From positions 130,460 through 194,459 of the forward strand of contig NZ_AUCH01000008.1 of assembly GCF_000429665.1 (NCBI RefSeq): DNA of 64,000 nt, in the 5' to 3' direction. Positions 40,565 through 49,857 of the stretch are shown here, piece by piece. The notes under the pieces were generated by a model. The model had not been told where the DNA came from and did not search any database. It saw only the letters and a list, made by a program, of their open reading frames with translations. The position numbers were made by a program, and so were the translations under genes. Within the stretch, counting starts at the first letter, position 1. The number at the start of each line of letters is the position of its first letter. The DNA comes from Azovibrio restrictus DSM 23866 (GTDB taxonomy: Bacteria > Pseudomonadota > Gammaproteobacteria > Burkholderiales > Rhodocyclaceae).

Positions 40565-42877
40565 TCAGTCGCTGGGGAAAGGATCCACCGTCGGCTTGGG
40601 GGGGGGCTGCACCGGTGGCTCGTGGGCAGGGAGCCCTTCTTCCTGGGCTGGATCGGGGCGGGCCGGCGGGGTGTTCTCGCTGTAGAAGATGTCTCCCTGG
40701 GCGGTAGCAATGCCTTCGGGCTGGGGCAGTTGCTGCTCGGGTACCCCTTTCAGGGCTTCCTGCATGTAGGCGATCCAGATGGGTAGCGCCGTGAAACCGC
40801 CGGTTTCCCGGCTGCCCAGTTTGCGGGGCTGGTCGAAGCCTACCCAGGCACAGCCCACAACGGTCTGCTGGAAGCCGCAGAACCAGGCATCCAGATAGTC
40901 GTTGGTGGTGCCGGTCTTGCCGGCCAGATCATGCCGTTTCAGGGTGGCGGAGGCTCTGCCTGCGGTGCCATAGATGGTCACATCGCGCAGCATGGAGTAC
41001 ATCAGGTAGGCATTGCGGGGGTCAATGGCGCGCAGGTTTTCGTCCCCGGCCTGGGCAGGCGTGGCCTGGGCCAGGACGCGTCCGCCCTGGTCGCGGATTT
41101 CCTTGACCACGTAGGGATTGATCCGGTATCCGCCATTGGCAAAGACCGCGTAGGCCGAGGCCATCTGCCAGGGGGTGACGGAGCCGGCCCCCAGGGCCAT
41201 GGTCAGGTAGGGCGGGTGGCGCTGGGCATCGAAGCCGAAGCGGGTCACGTAGTCCTGGGCGTAGGCGGGGCCCATGGCTTGCAGGATGCGGATGGACACC
41301 ATGTTCTTGGACTTGGCCAGCGCGGTGCGGAGCTTCATGGGGCCGTCGTACTTGCCGTCGTAATTCTTGGGCTGCCAGGCCTGGCTGCCGGTGACGTCGG
41401 AGGAGATCACGATGGGTTCGTCGGCGACGATGCTGCCCGGGGAGAAACCTTTTTCCAGTGCGGCGGAATAGATGAAGGGCTTGAAGCTGGAGCCGGGCTG
41501 CCGCCAGGCCTGGGTCACATGGTTGTACATGTTGCGGTTGAAGTCGAAACCGCCTACCAGAGCCCGGATGGCGCCATCCTTGGGGTGGGTCGCAACGAAG
41601 GCGGCTTCCACTTCGGGCAGTTGGGCAATCAGCCAGTGCTTGTCCTGCTTGATCACCCGGATCACGGCGCCGCGACGGATTTTCTTGGCGACTGGGGCCT
41701 TGTCATCAAGCATGCGGGCGGCGAACTTGAGCGGTTCCCCTTCCAGGGTGATGGTTTCACCCCCGCGGATGTAGGCCTTGATCATCTTGGGACTGGCTTC
41801 CAGGACGACGGCTGGTAGCAGATCCTCGGTGGAGGGAAATTCCTGCAGGGCCACATCCAGGGCTTCTTCCATATCGTTCCCCATCTGCTTCAGGTCGATA
41901 TAGGCTTCGGCTCCCCGGTAACCCTGGCGCCGGTCGTAGTCGAGCACGCCCTTGCGCAGGGCCCGGTAAGCGGCTTCCTGCTCATCCTTGCTGATGCTGG
42001 TAATGACCTGGAGGCCGGCGCTGTAGACCTCATCAGGAAAGCGTTCGGCGGCAATCTGTCTGGCCATCTCGGCCACATATTCGGCGTGCACCGGGTATTG
42101 TCCGGCGTCACGCTTCACTACCAGGGTTTCCCCAAGTGCGGCTTGATACTGCTCTTCAGTGATGAAGCTCAGTTCGCGCATGCGCTTCAAGACGTACTCC
42201 TGGCGGATCCGAGCCCGTTTCGGATTGACGACCGGATTGAAAGCCGAAGGGGCCTTGGGCAGACCTGCCAGCATGGCGGCCTCGGCCACGCTGATCTTGG
42301 CCAGGGGCTTGCCAAAGTAGATTTGTGCAGCCGCCGCGAAGCCGTAGGCACGCTGGCCGAGGAATATCTGGTTGATATAAAGCTCGAAAATCTGATCCTT
42401 GCTGAGATTGTGCTCAATCTTGAAGGACAGCAGGGCCTCGTACATTTTTCGCGTAAGCGTCTTTTCCGAGCTCAGGAAAAAGTTGCGGGCGACCTGCATG
42501 GTGATGGTGGATGCGCCCTGGCGCTTGCCTCCACCGATGAAATTGGCATAAGCTGCGCGCAGCACGCCGAGGGTATCCACTCCGCCGTGCTGATAAAAAC
42601 GCTCATCCTCGGCTGCCAGGATGGCCTGTTTCATCACTTCCGGAACCTCCTGAATCTTGACCACGGCCCGACGTTCTTCGCCGAACTCGCCGATCAGGTG
42701 CCCGTCGCTGGTGAATACCCGCAAGGGGACCTTGGGGCGGTAATCGGTCAGAACTTCAAGGCTGGGCAGGTTGGGATAGGCGAGCACCAGGATGATCAGG
42801 ATGATCGCGATCCCCATCGCGGCGAGGCCAAAAATGAACAGGAGAGGGTAGAGTATGAAACGCAGGGCGGCAGGCAT
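40565..42877 (-). CDS. mrcA: Penicillin-binding protein 1A (PBP1A)
   Basis: 770-residue bifunctional class A PBP. After one membrane segment (about 5-32) the glycosyltransferase domain has ILAAEDERFYQHGGVD (catalytic Glu), KRQGASTITMQVARN and IFELYINQIFLG. The transpeptidase domain has S463 in GSSFKPFIYSA, the SxN element in AKSKNMVSIR, and KTGTTNDYLDAWF. The C-terminus is Pro-rich. A TATAAT at 42915-42910 on the minus strand is its probable -10. It is divergent from the pilM operon, the standard arrangement in this class. Confidence 0.97.
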   Translation of the reverse strand: MPAALRFILYPLLFIFGLAAMGIAIILIILVLAYPNLPSLEVLTDYRPKVPLRVFTSDGHLIGEFGEERRAVVKIQEVPEVMKQAILAAEDERFYQHGGVDTLGVLRAAYANFIGGGKRQGASTITMQVARNFFLSSEKTLTRKMYEALLSFKIEHNLSKDQIFELYINQIFLGQRAYGFAAAAQIYFGKPLAKISVAEAAMLAGLPKAPSAFNPVVNPKRARIRQEYVLKRMRELSFITEEQYQAALGETLVVKRDAGQYPVHAEYVAEMARQIAAERFPDEVYSAGLQVITSISKDEQEAAYRALRKGVLDYDRRQGYRGAEAYIDLKQMGNDMEEALDVALQEFPSTEDLLPAVVLEASPKMIKAYIRGGETITLEGEPLKFAARMLDDKAPVAKKIRRGAVIRVIKQDKHWLIAQLPEVEAAFVATHPKDGAIRALVGGFDFNRNMYNHVTQAWRQPGSSFKPFIYSAALEKGFSPGSIVADEPIVISSDVTGSQAWQPKNYDGKYDGPMKLRTALAKSKNMVSIRILQAMGPAYAQDYVTRFGFDAQRHPPYLTMALGAGSVTPWQMASAYAVFANGGYRINPYVVKEIRDQGGRVLAQATPAQAGDENLRAIDPRNAYLMYSMLRDVTIYGTAGRASATLKRHDLAGKTGTTNDYLDAWFCGFQQTVVGCAWVGFDQPRKLGSRETGGFTALPIWIAYMQEALKGVPEQQLPQPEGIATAQGDIFYSENTPPARPDPAQEEGLPAHEPPVQPPPKPTVDPFPSD

Positions 42878-42909
42878 GACGGAACCGTCAGAAGTTATGG
42901 CAGCGGCGG

Positions 42910-42915
42910 ATTATA
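42910..42915 (-). promoter_or_regulatory. Probable -10 box of mrcA
   Basis: A perfect TATAAT on the minus strand 33 bases before ATG 42877. An upstream TTATTT at 18 bases is only a weak -35. Confidence 0.5.
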
Positions 42916-42944
42916 CGCTGCCCACTCTAAGACAAATAAATTGC

Positions 42945-42973
42945 TTTACACTGTCAAGGGTTGTTGCTAGGAT
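42945..42973 (+). promoter_or_regulatory. Sigma-70-type promoter of the pilMNOPQ operon
   Basis: -35 TTTACA (42945-42950), a 17-base spacer, -10 TAGGAT (42968-42973). It predicts a leader of about 57 bases before GTG 43037. It sits 30 bases from the mrcA -10, back to back. Confidence 0.6.
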
Positions 42974-43036
42974 TTAACGTGAATTATTGGTTGTTAATGT
43001 AACTTCCGATTTTTAATAGATATTTTCGGGGGTCCG

Positions 43037-44119
43037 GTGCGCTTCGATCTGTCCTTTTTCAATCCCAAGGCTCGCTCCTTGCTCGGGTTGGATATTTGTT
43101 CTTCGGCTGTGAAGATGGTGGAACTGTCTTCTACTGGTCGGGACGAATTCCGCGTCGAGCGTTACACCATAGAAGTGCTTCCCAAGGATGCAGTTGCCGA
43201 CGGCAACATTGCTGACCTGGAAGCGGTTCAGGAAGGTGTGCGACGCGCTTGGAAACGTATGGCGACTTCCACCCGGAATGTGGCCATGGCCCTGCCTGCT
43301 TCTGCTGTTATTTCCAAGAAGATCATCGTGCCCGCAGGTATGCGGGACGATGAACTGGAAGTGCTGGTGGAATCCGAGGCGAATCAATACATTCCCTTCT
43401 CCATTGACGAGGTCAATCTGGATTACCAGGTGATTGGCCCGGCTCCGTCCGCTCCCGACGAGCTTGAGGTCCTGATTGCCGCGTCCAAGAAGGAACGGGT
43501 CGAGGACCGCCTGGCCGTCGCCGAGGCGGCCGGTCTGAAGGTGCTGGTCATGGACGTGGAGTCCTATGCGACGCTATCCGCGTTCGAGCTGGTAGCCCGG
43601 CAGTTGCCCATGGATGAGTCCGCTCCGATCGTGGCGCTGGTGGATGTCGGCATGAACGTCATGAAGCTGACGGTGCTGCGTAACGGTCAGCAGGTCTATG
43701 CTCGGGAACAGGCCTTTGGCGGTGGTTTGCTGACCCAGGACATCGTGCGGCGGTACGGCATGAATTACGGGGAAGCCGAGGCAGCCAAGCGAGCAGCCAA
43801 TCTCCCTGAGGACTACGAGTCTGAATTGTTGCCCCAGTTCATGGATAACCTGGCACTGGAAGTTTCCCGGGCGCTTCAGTTCTTCTTCACTTCCACCCAG
43901 TTCAACAAGGTGGACCATATCGTGCTGGCGGGGGGCTGCGCTTCCATTCCCGGCATCGATGAACTGGTCGCCACCCGTACCCAGGTCAATACGATCGTTG
44001 CAAATCCTTTTGCGGGAATGATGTTGTCGGATCGGGTAAGGGCGAAGAATTTGCTGGCAGATGCCTCTTCCCTGATGGCTGCCTGTGGCCTGGCTCTGCG
44101 GAGGTTTGATCCATCATGA
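43037..44119 (+). CDS. pilM: Type IV pilus assembly protein PilM
   Basis: 360-residue actin-like cytoplasmic protein that binds the PilN N-terminus and couples the inner-membrane pilus platform. The LLGLDICSSAVKMVEL start carries the first phosphate loop, ALVDVGMNVMKLTVL the second, and ILAGGCASIPGIDELV-like HIVLAGGCASIPGIDEL the adenosine region. It starts at GTG 43037 after CGGGGG. Its end overlaps pilN by 4 bases. Confidence 0.96.
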   Translation: MRFDLSFFNPKARSLLGLDICSSAVKMVELSSTGRDEFRVERYTIEVLPKDAVADGNIADLEAVQEGVRRAWKRMATSTRNVAMALPASAVISKKIIVPAGMRDDELEVLVESEANQYIPFSIDEVNLDYQVIGPAPSAPDELEVLIAASKKERVEDRLAVAEAAGLKVLVMDVESYATLSAFELVARQLPMDESAPIVALVDVGMNVMKLTVLRNGQQVYAREQAFGGGLLTQDIVRRYGMNYGEAEAAKRAANLPEDYESELLPQFMDNLALEVSRALQFFFTSTQFNKVDHIVLAGGCASIPGIDELVATRTQVNTIVANPFAGMMLSDRVRAKNLLADASSLMAACGLALRRFDPS

Positions 44120-44724
44120 TTCGTATCAACTTGCTTCCCCATCGGGAAGAAGCGCGCAAAGCGAGACGTCAGCAGTTTTATACCATTGCCGCAATGATGG
44201 TTGTGCTCAGTGGGTTGGTGGTTTTCCTCGGATATACCATCATCGATGGCTATATTCAGCATCAGGAAAGTAGAAATACCTTCCTCAAGAGCGAGATAGC
44301 TGTGCTGGATAAACAGGTTGAGGAAATCAAGCGTCTCAAGGAACAAAGCCAAGCCTTGCTGGATAGAAAGAATGCCATCGAGTCCTTGCAAAAAGACAGG
44401 GGTGAGACGGTATATCTTCTGAGTGAGCTGGTTCGGCAAACACCAGAGGGAATTTACCTGAAAGGCCTGAAGCAGGCAGGGGCAGTGGTGACCGTGAATG
44501 GATATGCGCAGTCGAATTCACGGGTTTCAACCTTGATGCGGAATATTGAGGCCTCTGAATGGATGGAGGCGCCAAAATTGATCGAAATCAAGGCGGTGAT
44601 GGTTGCTGGTCGACGTTTGAATGAATTTTCCATGGATTTCCGCTTGGTCAGAGCTAATCCTGCGGCAGACCAGGCTGCCAATGGGGCCAAAAAAGATGTA
44701 AAAAAAGGGAGCGAAAAGCCATGA
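44116..44724 (+). CDS. pilN: Type IV pilus assembly protein PilN
   Basis: 202-residue bitopic protein. It starts IRINLLPHREEARKARRQQF, the exact PilM-binding element, followed by one membrane segment (about 22-45), a coiled coil (about 50-95) and a ferredoxin-like periplasmic domain. It dimerises with PilO in the alignment complex. ATGA overlaps on both sides show tight coupling with pilM and pilO. Its DNA is clearly less GC-rich than the flanking genes. Confidence 0.95.
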   Translation: MIRINLLPHREEARKARRQQFYTIAAMMVVLSGLVVFLGYTIIDGYIQHQESRNTFLKSEIAVLDKQVEEIKRLKEQSQALLDRKNAIESLQKDRGETVYLLSELVRQTPEGIYLKGLKQAGAVVTVNGYAQSNSRVSTLMRNIEASEWMEAPKLIEIKAVMVAGRRLNEFSMDFRLVRANPAADQAANGAKKDVKKGSEKP

Positions 44725-45422
44725 AGCTACCTGTGTCTTCTTCATCGAAATTCGATTTTCAGCAGCTCTCTGAAGACTTCAAAAGGCTGAGTAATAACGA
44801 TCCTGGGACTTGGCCTTTTGTTCCCAAAGTTACTGTCTTGGTGGGGGTCTTTGTGGCTATTACGGCCTTGGGAGGATATTTTCTGTGGCTGGATCAATTT
44901 GAACTTCTGAGTCAGGCTGAAACGAAAGAGGCCAAGCTGAAAGAGGAATTCCTCGAGAAAAAAAGGCAGGCTGTTAATCTGGATTTATATCGCCAGCAGT
45001 TGGAAGAAATCGATAAGTCTTTTGGTGCGCTCTTGAAGCAGCTACCAAACCGTAACGAAGTAGAGTCGCTGCTGGTGGAGGTTAACCAGGCGGGTCTTGG
45101 TCGTGGGTTGCAGTTTGAATTGTTCAAACCTGCAGCAGAGGTCGTCAAAGATTTCTATGCTGAACTTCCGATCAATGTGAAAATTAACGGTGCTTACCAT
45201 GATTTGGGGGCGTTTGCTGCAGATGTGGCGAAACTTCCGCGAATTGTTACTCTGAATAATATAAATATAAATATGCCGGGGGGTAAGGATGGGGGGGCTC
45301 AGAATTCTGGTCGCTTGGTTATGGATATGCAGGTCAAGACTTTCCGCTACCTTGATGAAGAGGAGATAGCGAAGAGGCGCCAGGAAGAAAAAGATAAAGC
45401 CAAGGGAGGGAAGAAAAAATGA
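44721..45422 (+). CDS. pilO: Type IV pilus assembly protein PilO
   Basis: 233-residue partner of PilN: cytoplasmic N-terminus, a membrane segment (KVTVLVGVFVAITALGGYFL), a coiled coil (about 65-110) and a periplasmic domain with NEVESLLVEVNQAGLGRGLQ and a Lys-rich end. It links the PilMN platform to the PilP-PilQ secretin. Codon use is strikingly AT-rich compared with pilM and pilQ. Confidence 0.95.
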   Translation: MKLPVSSSSKFDFQQLSEDFKRLSNNDPGTWPFVPKVTVLVGVFVAITALGGYFLWLDQFELLSQAETKEAKLKEEFLEKKRQAVNLDLYRQQLEEIDKSFGALLKQLPNRNEVESLLVEVNQAGLGRGLQFELFKPAAEVVKDFYAELPINVKINGAYHDLGAFAADVAKLPRIVTLNNININMPGGKDGGAQNSGRLVMDMQVKTFRYLDEEEIAKRRQEEKDKAKGGKKK

Positions 45423-45961
45423 AAAAAATCTCTTTGGCTTTGGTAGTTCTTGCCCTATTCGGCTGCGGCGGGGCTGAGCATGAGGAGTTGCAACAATGGA
45501 TGAACGATTCTGCTAAGGATATGAGAGGCAGGATTCCTCCTTTGCCTGAAATAAAGCCTTATGAGGCTGCTCCTTATGTAGTGGATTCGATGCTGGACCC
45601 CTTTAGTTCAGCAAAAATCGAGCCGGAAAGCAAGGGGCGTCGAGGTGCCGGAAAGGGAGGTGCGTTCCAGCCAGATTTCGAGGCTAGGGAGATGCGCAAC
45701 AGCATTATGGAGAAATATCCGCTTGAATCCATGCGCATGATTGGTTTCATGAACATCAACAAGCAGCCTATGGCTGCGATACAGGTTGATCAACTGGTCA
45801 AGCAGGTCAAGGTTGGTGACTATATCGGCCTGGATTTTGGTGTGATCACGAAGATTACCGAGCAGGAAATCGAGATTCGCGAAGTGGTTGAAGATTCCAG
45901 TGGTGACTGGTCTGAGAGAATGAATACCCTGCAACTGCAGGCTAAGGAGGGCAGCAAATGA
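45419..45961 (+). CDS. pilP: Type IV pilus lipoprotein PilP
   Basis: 180-residue inner-membrane lipoprotein with lipobox ALFGC (Cys at about 16), a disordered linker and a C-terminal beta-sandwich domain (about 100-175) containing YPLESMRMIGFMNINKQPMA and VGDYIGLDFGVITKI. It bridges PilNO and the PilQ N0 domain. It overlaps both neighbours by 4 bases. Like pilN and pilO, its gene has lower GC than the rest of the window. Confidence 0.95.
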   Translation: MKKISLALVVLALFGCGGAEHEELQQWMNDSAKDMRGRIPPLPEIKPYEAAPYVVDSMLDPFSSAKIEPESKGRRGAGKGGAFQPDFEAREMRNSIMEKYPLESMRMIGFMNINKQPMAAIQVDQLVKQVKVGDYIGLDFGVITKITEQEIEIREVVEDSSGDWSERMNTLQLQAKEGSK

Positions 45962-48039
45962 TGGCTTTTAAAAAACTTATCCTCATTGCCACTTGGCTGT
46001 TTGGTGTGGCAATCGTGTCTACCTCGGTCATGGCGCAGGAGGGTAACCAGATTGAGGCTATCAACATTGCCCGCCAAGGCGGCGCAGTTGTTGTCAAAAT
46101 CGACTTGAAGGAAGCCATTGCTAATCCGCCAGCCGGCTTCAGTATTGCCAATCCTTCCCGCATCGCTTTTGACTTCACCGGTGTTGCCAACGGCCTGGGG
46201 AAAAGCAGTCAGGCCGTGAATGAAGGGGATCTGACCAGCTTCAACATCGTCCAGGTGGGGCAGCGTACTCGTCTGGTGCTGAACTTGGTGCGCAGTCTCA
46301 ATTATTCGACCCGTATTGATGGCAAGGCCTTGTTTGTTTCTTTGACACCCATGGCAACCGCAGCTCCTGATGGCGGCAAGGTGACTCATTTCACCAGTGA
46401 TCTTGCCTCCAAGGGATTGCACGGGATTCAGGATATCTCCTTCCGTCGCGGCCAGAATGGCGAGGCCCGGATTGCTGTGGACCTTACCGACGCAGGTACA
46501 GCCATCGACATCAAGCAGCAGGGCAAGGCGTTGGTGGTGGAGTTCCTTAAGACCACCTTGCCGGAAAACCTGCGTCGCAAGATGGATGTCACGGATTTCG
46601 CCACACCCGTCACTTCTGTGGTTACGGAAGACAAGAACGGCAATGTGCGCATGGTGATTACCCCCAAGGGCTTGTGGGAACACAATGCCTACCAGACCGA
46701 AAACCAGTTTGTGGTTGAGGTCAAAGCCATTGTCGAGGATCCCAACAAGCTGATTCAGGGTACCAAGATTGGCTACCAGGGGCCGCGCATCAGCATCAAC
46801 TACCAGAATGGCGATGTTCGGGCACTGCTGCGGTTGATGGCCGAAGAGCTGGGGCTGAACGCAGTGATCAGCGAAACCGTCACCGGAACTACCACCCTGG
46901 TATTGAAGGATGTGCCAGCCGATCAGGTGATTGACATCATCTTCCAGCAGAAGGGGCTGGACATGCGTAAGAACGGCAATGTGATCCTGATTGCCCCGCG
47001 CGACGAACTGGCCACCAAGGAAAAGTTGGAGTACGAGTCCCGGCAGCAGCTGGAAGAGTTGGAGCCCCTGAAGACGGAAACCTTCCAACTTAATTACCAT
47101 CAGGCAGAGGCCTTCAAGAAGATACTTACGGACAAGGAGCAGCGCATTCTCTCCAAGCGGGGAAGCGCGGTTATCGATCCTCGTACCAATATTATCTTCA
47201 TTCAAGATACTCCGAGCCGCTTGGATGAGCTGCGTCACATCATCGCCAAGGTGGATATCCCCATGCGCCAGGTCGTGATTGAGGCCCGGATTGTTGAGGC
47301 TACAGACCAGTTCGCCCGGAATCTGGGGGCCAGGCTGGGCATCTTCCGGTATGGCGGTAAAAACCATGCCTATGGTGGCGATAACATCGACATGAACAAG
47401 CTGAATGGTTTTGTTGAGGGGGATGCCACCTTGCCAGGCCTGAATCAGGTTAACTTGCCGGCAAGTACTTTCAACAGCGTCAACCCGTCCGAGTTTTCCT
47501 TCATCTTGTTCAACTCGGCTAAGACCCGTTTCCTGAATTTGGAGATTTCCGCCCTGGAAGCTGACCTCAAGGGCCGGGTGGTGTCCAGTCCTCGAGTCAT
47601 GACCTCAGACCAGGTGGAGGCACTGATCGAGCAGGGGGTGGAAATTCCCTATCTGGAAGCATCCAGTTCCGGTGCCACCAGTGTGTCCTTCAAAAAGGCT
47701 GTGTTGTCTCTGCGGGTGACGCCGCACATCACGCCGGATGGCAAGGTTTCCATGCGCTTGAAGGTAAACAAGGATTCCCGCGGTGAGACCATGGCAGGTG
47801 GGGTTGCCATCAACACCAAGAAGGTGGAAACCAATGTCCTGGTGGATAACGGTGGCACGGTGGTGATCGGGGGGATTTATGAGCTCACGAGCCGCGACGA
47901 CGTGAACAAGGTGCCACTGCTGGGAGATATTCCCTTCCTGGGCTTTGCTTTCCGGAATACCTCCAAGACCAATGAGAAGTCCGAGTTGCTGGTCTTCATC
48001 ACGCCGAAGATTGTCAACGAGACGCTTTCGGTGCGTTAA
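45958..48039 (+). CDS. pilQ: Type IV pilus secretin PilQ
   Basis: 693-residue outer-membrane secretin through which the pilus passes. Signal peptide to about residue 26 (ATWLFGVAIVSTSVMA/QEG), two AMIN domains (about 30-115 and 135-225) that bind peptidoglycan, N0/N1 domains (about 270-430; ISINYQNGDVRALLRLMAEE), and the secretin core (about 450-690) with VIEARIVEATDQFARNLG and VPLLGDIPFLGFAFRNTSKT. Terminator-like repeat after the stop. Confidence 0.97.
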   Translation: MMAFKKLILIATWLFGVAIVSTSVMAQEGNQIEAINIARQGGAVVVKIDLKEAIANPPAGFSIANPSRIAFDFTGVANGLGKSSQAVNEGDLTSFNIVQVGQRTRLVLNLVRSLNYSTRIDGKALFVSLTPMATAAPDGGKVTHFTSDLASKGLHGIQDISFRRGQNGEARIAVDLTDAGTAIDIKQQGKALVVEFLKTTLPENLRRKMDVTDFATPVTSVVTEDKNGNVRMVITPKGLWEHNAYQTENQFVVEVKAIVEDPNKLIQGTKIGYQGPRISINYQNGDVRALLRLMAEELGLNAVISETVTGTTTLVLKDVPADQVIDIIFQQKGLDMRKNGNVILIAPRDELATKEKLEYESRQQLEELEPLKTETFQLNYHQAEAFKKILTDKEQRILSKRGSAVIDPRTNIIFIQDTPSRLDELRHIIAKVDIPMRQVVIEARIVEATDQFARNLGARLGIFRYGGKNHAYGGDNIDMNKLNGFVEGDATLPGLNQVNLPASTFNSVNPSEFSFILFNSAKTRFLNLEISALEADLKGRVVSSPRVMTSDQVEALIEQGVEIPYLEASSSGATSVSFKKAVLSLRVTPHITPDGKVSMRLKVNKDSRGETMAGGVAINTKKVETNVLVDNGGTVVIGGIYELTSRDDVNKVPLLGDIPFLGFAFRNTSKTNEKSELLVFITPKIVNETLSVR

Positions 48040-48061
48040 GCGAGCTTCCTGTCCGAAACGC

Positions 48062-48084
48062 AAGAGGGCCTTCTGGCCCTCTTT
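48062..48084 (+). terminator. Terminator-like hairpin after pilQ
   Basis: AAGAGGGCC and GGCCCTCTT pair perfectly around TTCT, followed by a short interrupted T run (TTTGCCTTT). It may only partly stop transcription before aroK. Confidence 0.6.
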
Positions 48085-48130
48085 GCCTTTGGGGGCGCTG
48101 GAATGGGCATGATCAGATAGAATCCGGCCT

Positions 48131-48658
48131 GTGAAAGAGAACTCAAACATCTATCTGGTCGGCCTGATGGGGTCAGGCAAGACGACCATAGGCAGACAGC
48201 TCGCCAAACGGCTGGGGCGTCCATTCCTGGATTCCGATCATGAGATCGAGGCCAGGACGGGGGTGGGAATTCCCACCATCTTTGAAATAGAGGGGGAGGC
48301 CGGATTCCGGCGGCGTGAAACCCAGGTGATCGCCGAGCTGGTGCATGAGGCGCCCATCGTGCTGGCCACCGGCGGGGGGGCTGTTCTGGACCCGGAAAAT
48401 CGCCGTGCTCTGCATGATCATGGTTGGGTGGTGTACCTGAACGTGCCTCCCGTACTGCTGTGGGGGCGGACCAGAAACGACCGCAACCGCCCCCTGCTGC
48501 AGGTTGAAGACCCGCTGGCCAAGCTGGAGTCCCTCTACAAGTTGCGGGATCCCCTTTACCGGGAGGCAGCTCACTATGTAGTGGATGGCGGCCGCCTGGC
48601 GCCTTCCGCCATCACCCAGTTGTTAGTCAAGGAATTTGCCAAGAGATGCGTACCCTGA
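48131..48658 (+). CDS. aroK: Shikimate kinase AroK
   Basis: 175-residue P-loop kinase of the shikimate pathway. Walker A GLMGSGKT is at residues 11-18, the shikimate-binding FLDSDHEIEARTGVGI and GEAGFRRRE follow, then LATGGGAVLDPENR and the lid NDRNRPLL. It starts at GTG 48131. Its end overlaps aroB by 13 bases. Linkage pilQ-aroK-aroB is conserved widely in proteobacteria. Confidence 0.96.
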   Translation: MKENSNIYLVGLMGSGKTTIGRQLAKRLGRPFLDSDHEIEARTGVGIPTIFEIEGEAGFRRRETQVIAELVHEAPIVLATGGGAVLDPENRRALHDHGWVVYLNVPPVLLWGRTRNDRNRPLLQVEDPLAKLESLYKLRDPLYREAAHYVVDGGRLAPSAITQLLVKEFAKRCVP

Positions 48659-49728
48659 AAGTCGAGCTGGCCGAGCGCAGCTATCCCATTCACATTGCCC
48701 GGGACCTCCTCGATCAGCCCTCATTGCTGGCTCCCCATCTGCGCGGGAAATCCGTGGCCATCGTGACCAACACCACGGTGGCCCCCCTTTACATGGCGCG
48801 CCTGCGCCGTTCCCTGCAGGCCCTGGGGGTGCAGCCCCTGGAAGTGGTGCTGCCGGATGGTGAGCAGTTCAAGGACTGGCAGACCCTGAACCTGATCTTC
48901 GATGCCCTGCTGGGGGCCCATTGCGAGCGGGGTACGACCCTGATCGCCCTGGGTGGCGGTGTGATCGGCGACATGGGGGGGTTTGCCGCTTCCTGCTATC
49001 AGCGTGGCATGCCCTTCATCCAGGTCCCCACCACCCTGTTGTCCCAGGTGGATTCCTCCGTGGGGGGGAAGACGGCTATCAATCACCCTCTGGGCAAAAA
49101 CATGATCGGTGCCTTTTACCAGCCCAAACTGGTGCTGGCGGATATCGGCGCCCTGTCCACCTTGCCTGCACGGGAATTGCAGGCGGGGCTGGCGGAGGTG
49201 ATCAAGTATGGTCTGATCCGGGATCAGGAGTTCCTGCTCTGGCTGGAGCAGCACATGGCGGGTTTGAGGGCCGGAGATCAGGCCCTGCTGGAAGAGGCGG
49301 TCTATCGTTCCTGCTGCCACAAGGCAGAAGTGGTGGCGGCGGACGAACGGGAGCAGGGGGAGCGGGCCTTGCTCAACCTGGGGCATACCTTCGGGCACGC
49401 CATTGAGACCGGGTTGGGTTACGGGGTGTGGTTGCATGGCGAGGCGGTGGCCGCAGGTACGGTCATGGCAGCCAGGCTGTCGGCGCTGCTGGGCTGGCTG
49501 CAGGAAGAAGATGTGCAGCGGGTGGAGCGGGTCCTGCTTGCAGCAGGGCTGCCGATCCGCGGGCCCCGCCTGGGGGCTGAGCGTTATCTGGAGCTGATGC
49601 GCCACGACAAGAAGGTCCAGGACGGCCGTCTGCGCCTGGTGCTGCTGCAATCCGTGGGCAGGGCGGTGGTCAGCGATGCCGCCAGCGAAGCCCAGATTCT
49701 GGCTGCCGTCGAATCCTGCTGCGCCTGA
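48646..49728 (+). CDS. aroB: 3-dehydroquinate synthase AroB
   Basis: 360-residue NAD- and Zn-dependent synthase that turns DAHP into 3-dehydroquinate. Conserved blocks are LPDGEQFKDWQTL, ALGGGVIGDMGGFAASCYQRG, PTTLLSQVDSSVGGKTAINH, the metal-binding NLGHTFGHAIETGLGYG and LHGEAVAAGTVMA, and a C-terminal RHDKKVQDGRLRLVLL. Its first codons overlap aroK. The intergenic region after it holds the gltB promoter and a terminator. Confidence 0.96.
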   Translation: MRTLKVELAERSYPIHIARDLLDQPSLLAPHLRGKSVAIVTNTTVAPLYMARLRRSLQALGVQPLEVVLPDGEQFKDWQTLNLIFDALLGAHCERGTTLIALGGGVIGDMGGFAASCYQRGMPFIQVPTTLLSQVDSSVGGKTAINHPLGKNMIGAFYQPKLVLADIGALSTLPARELQAGLAEVIKYGLIRDQEFLLWLEQHMAGLRAGDQALLEEAVYRSCCHKAEVVAADEREQGERALLNLGHTFGHAIETGLGYGVWLHGEAVAAGTVMAARLSALLGWLQEEDVQRVERVLLAAGLPIRGPRLGAERYLELMRHDKKVQDGRLRLVLLQSVGRAVVSDAASEAQILAAVESCCA

Positions 49729-49781
49729 TCGGAGCCCGAAGCGCGAGGATGCCCGCGCAGGCAACAGTGTGTTGCGGAATC

Positions 49782-49810
49782 TTGAAAAGTCAGGGGTTTG
49801 GCGTTATATT
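49782..49810 (+). promoter_or_regulatory. Sigma-70-type promoter before gltB
   Basis: -35 TTGAAA (49782-49787), a 17-base spacer, -10 TATATT (49805-49810). Transcription would start near 49817, only about 18 bases before an intrinsic terminator and about 100 bases before the gltB start. Confidence 0.6.
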
Positions 49811-49834
49811 TCGCCGCTTTCCCTAAATTTCGCG

Positions 49835-49857
49835 AGCCGGTGATCCGGCTTTTTTTT
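49835..49857 (+). terminator. Intrinsic terminator between aroB and gltB (possible leader attenuator)
   Basis: AGCCGG and CCGGCT pair around TGAT and are followed by seven further Ts. It could simply end aroB transcripts. As it lies downstream of the promoter at 49782-49810, it would also terminate gltB transcripts in their leader unless overridden. A small GCGTA/TACGC hairpin follows at once. Confidence 0.75.
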
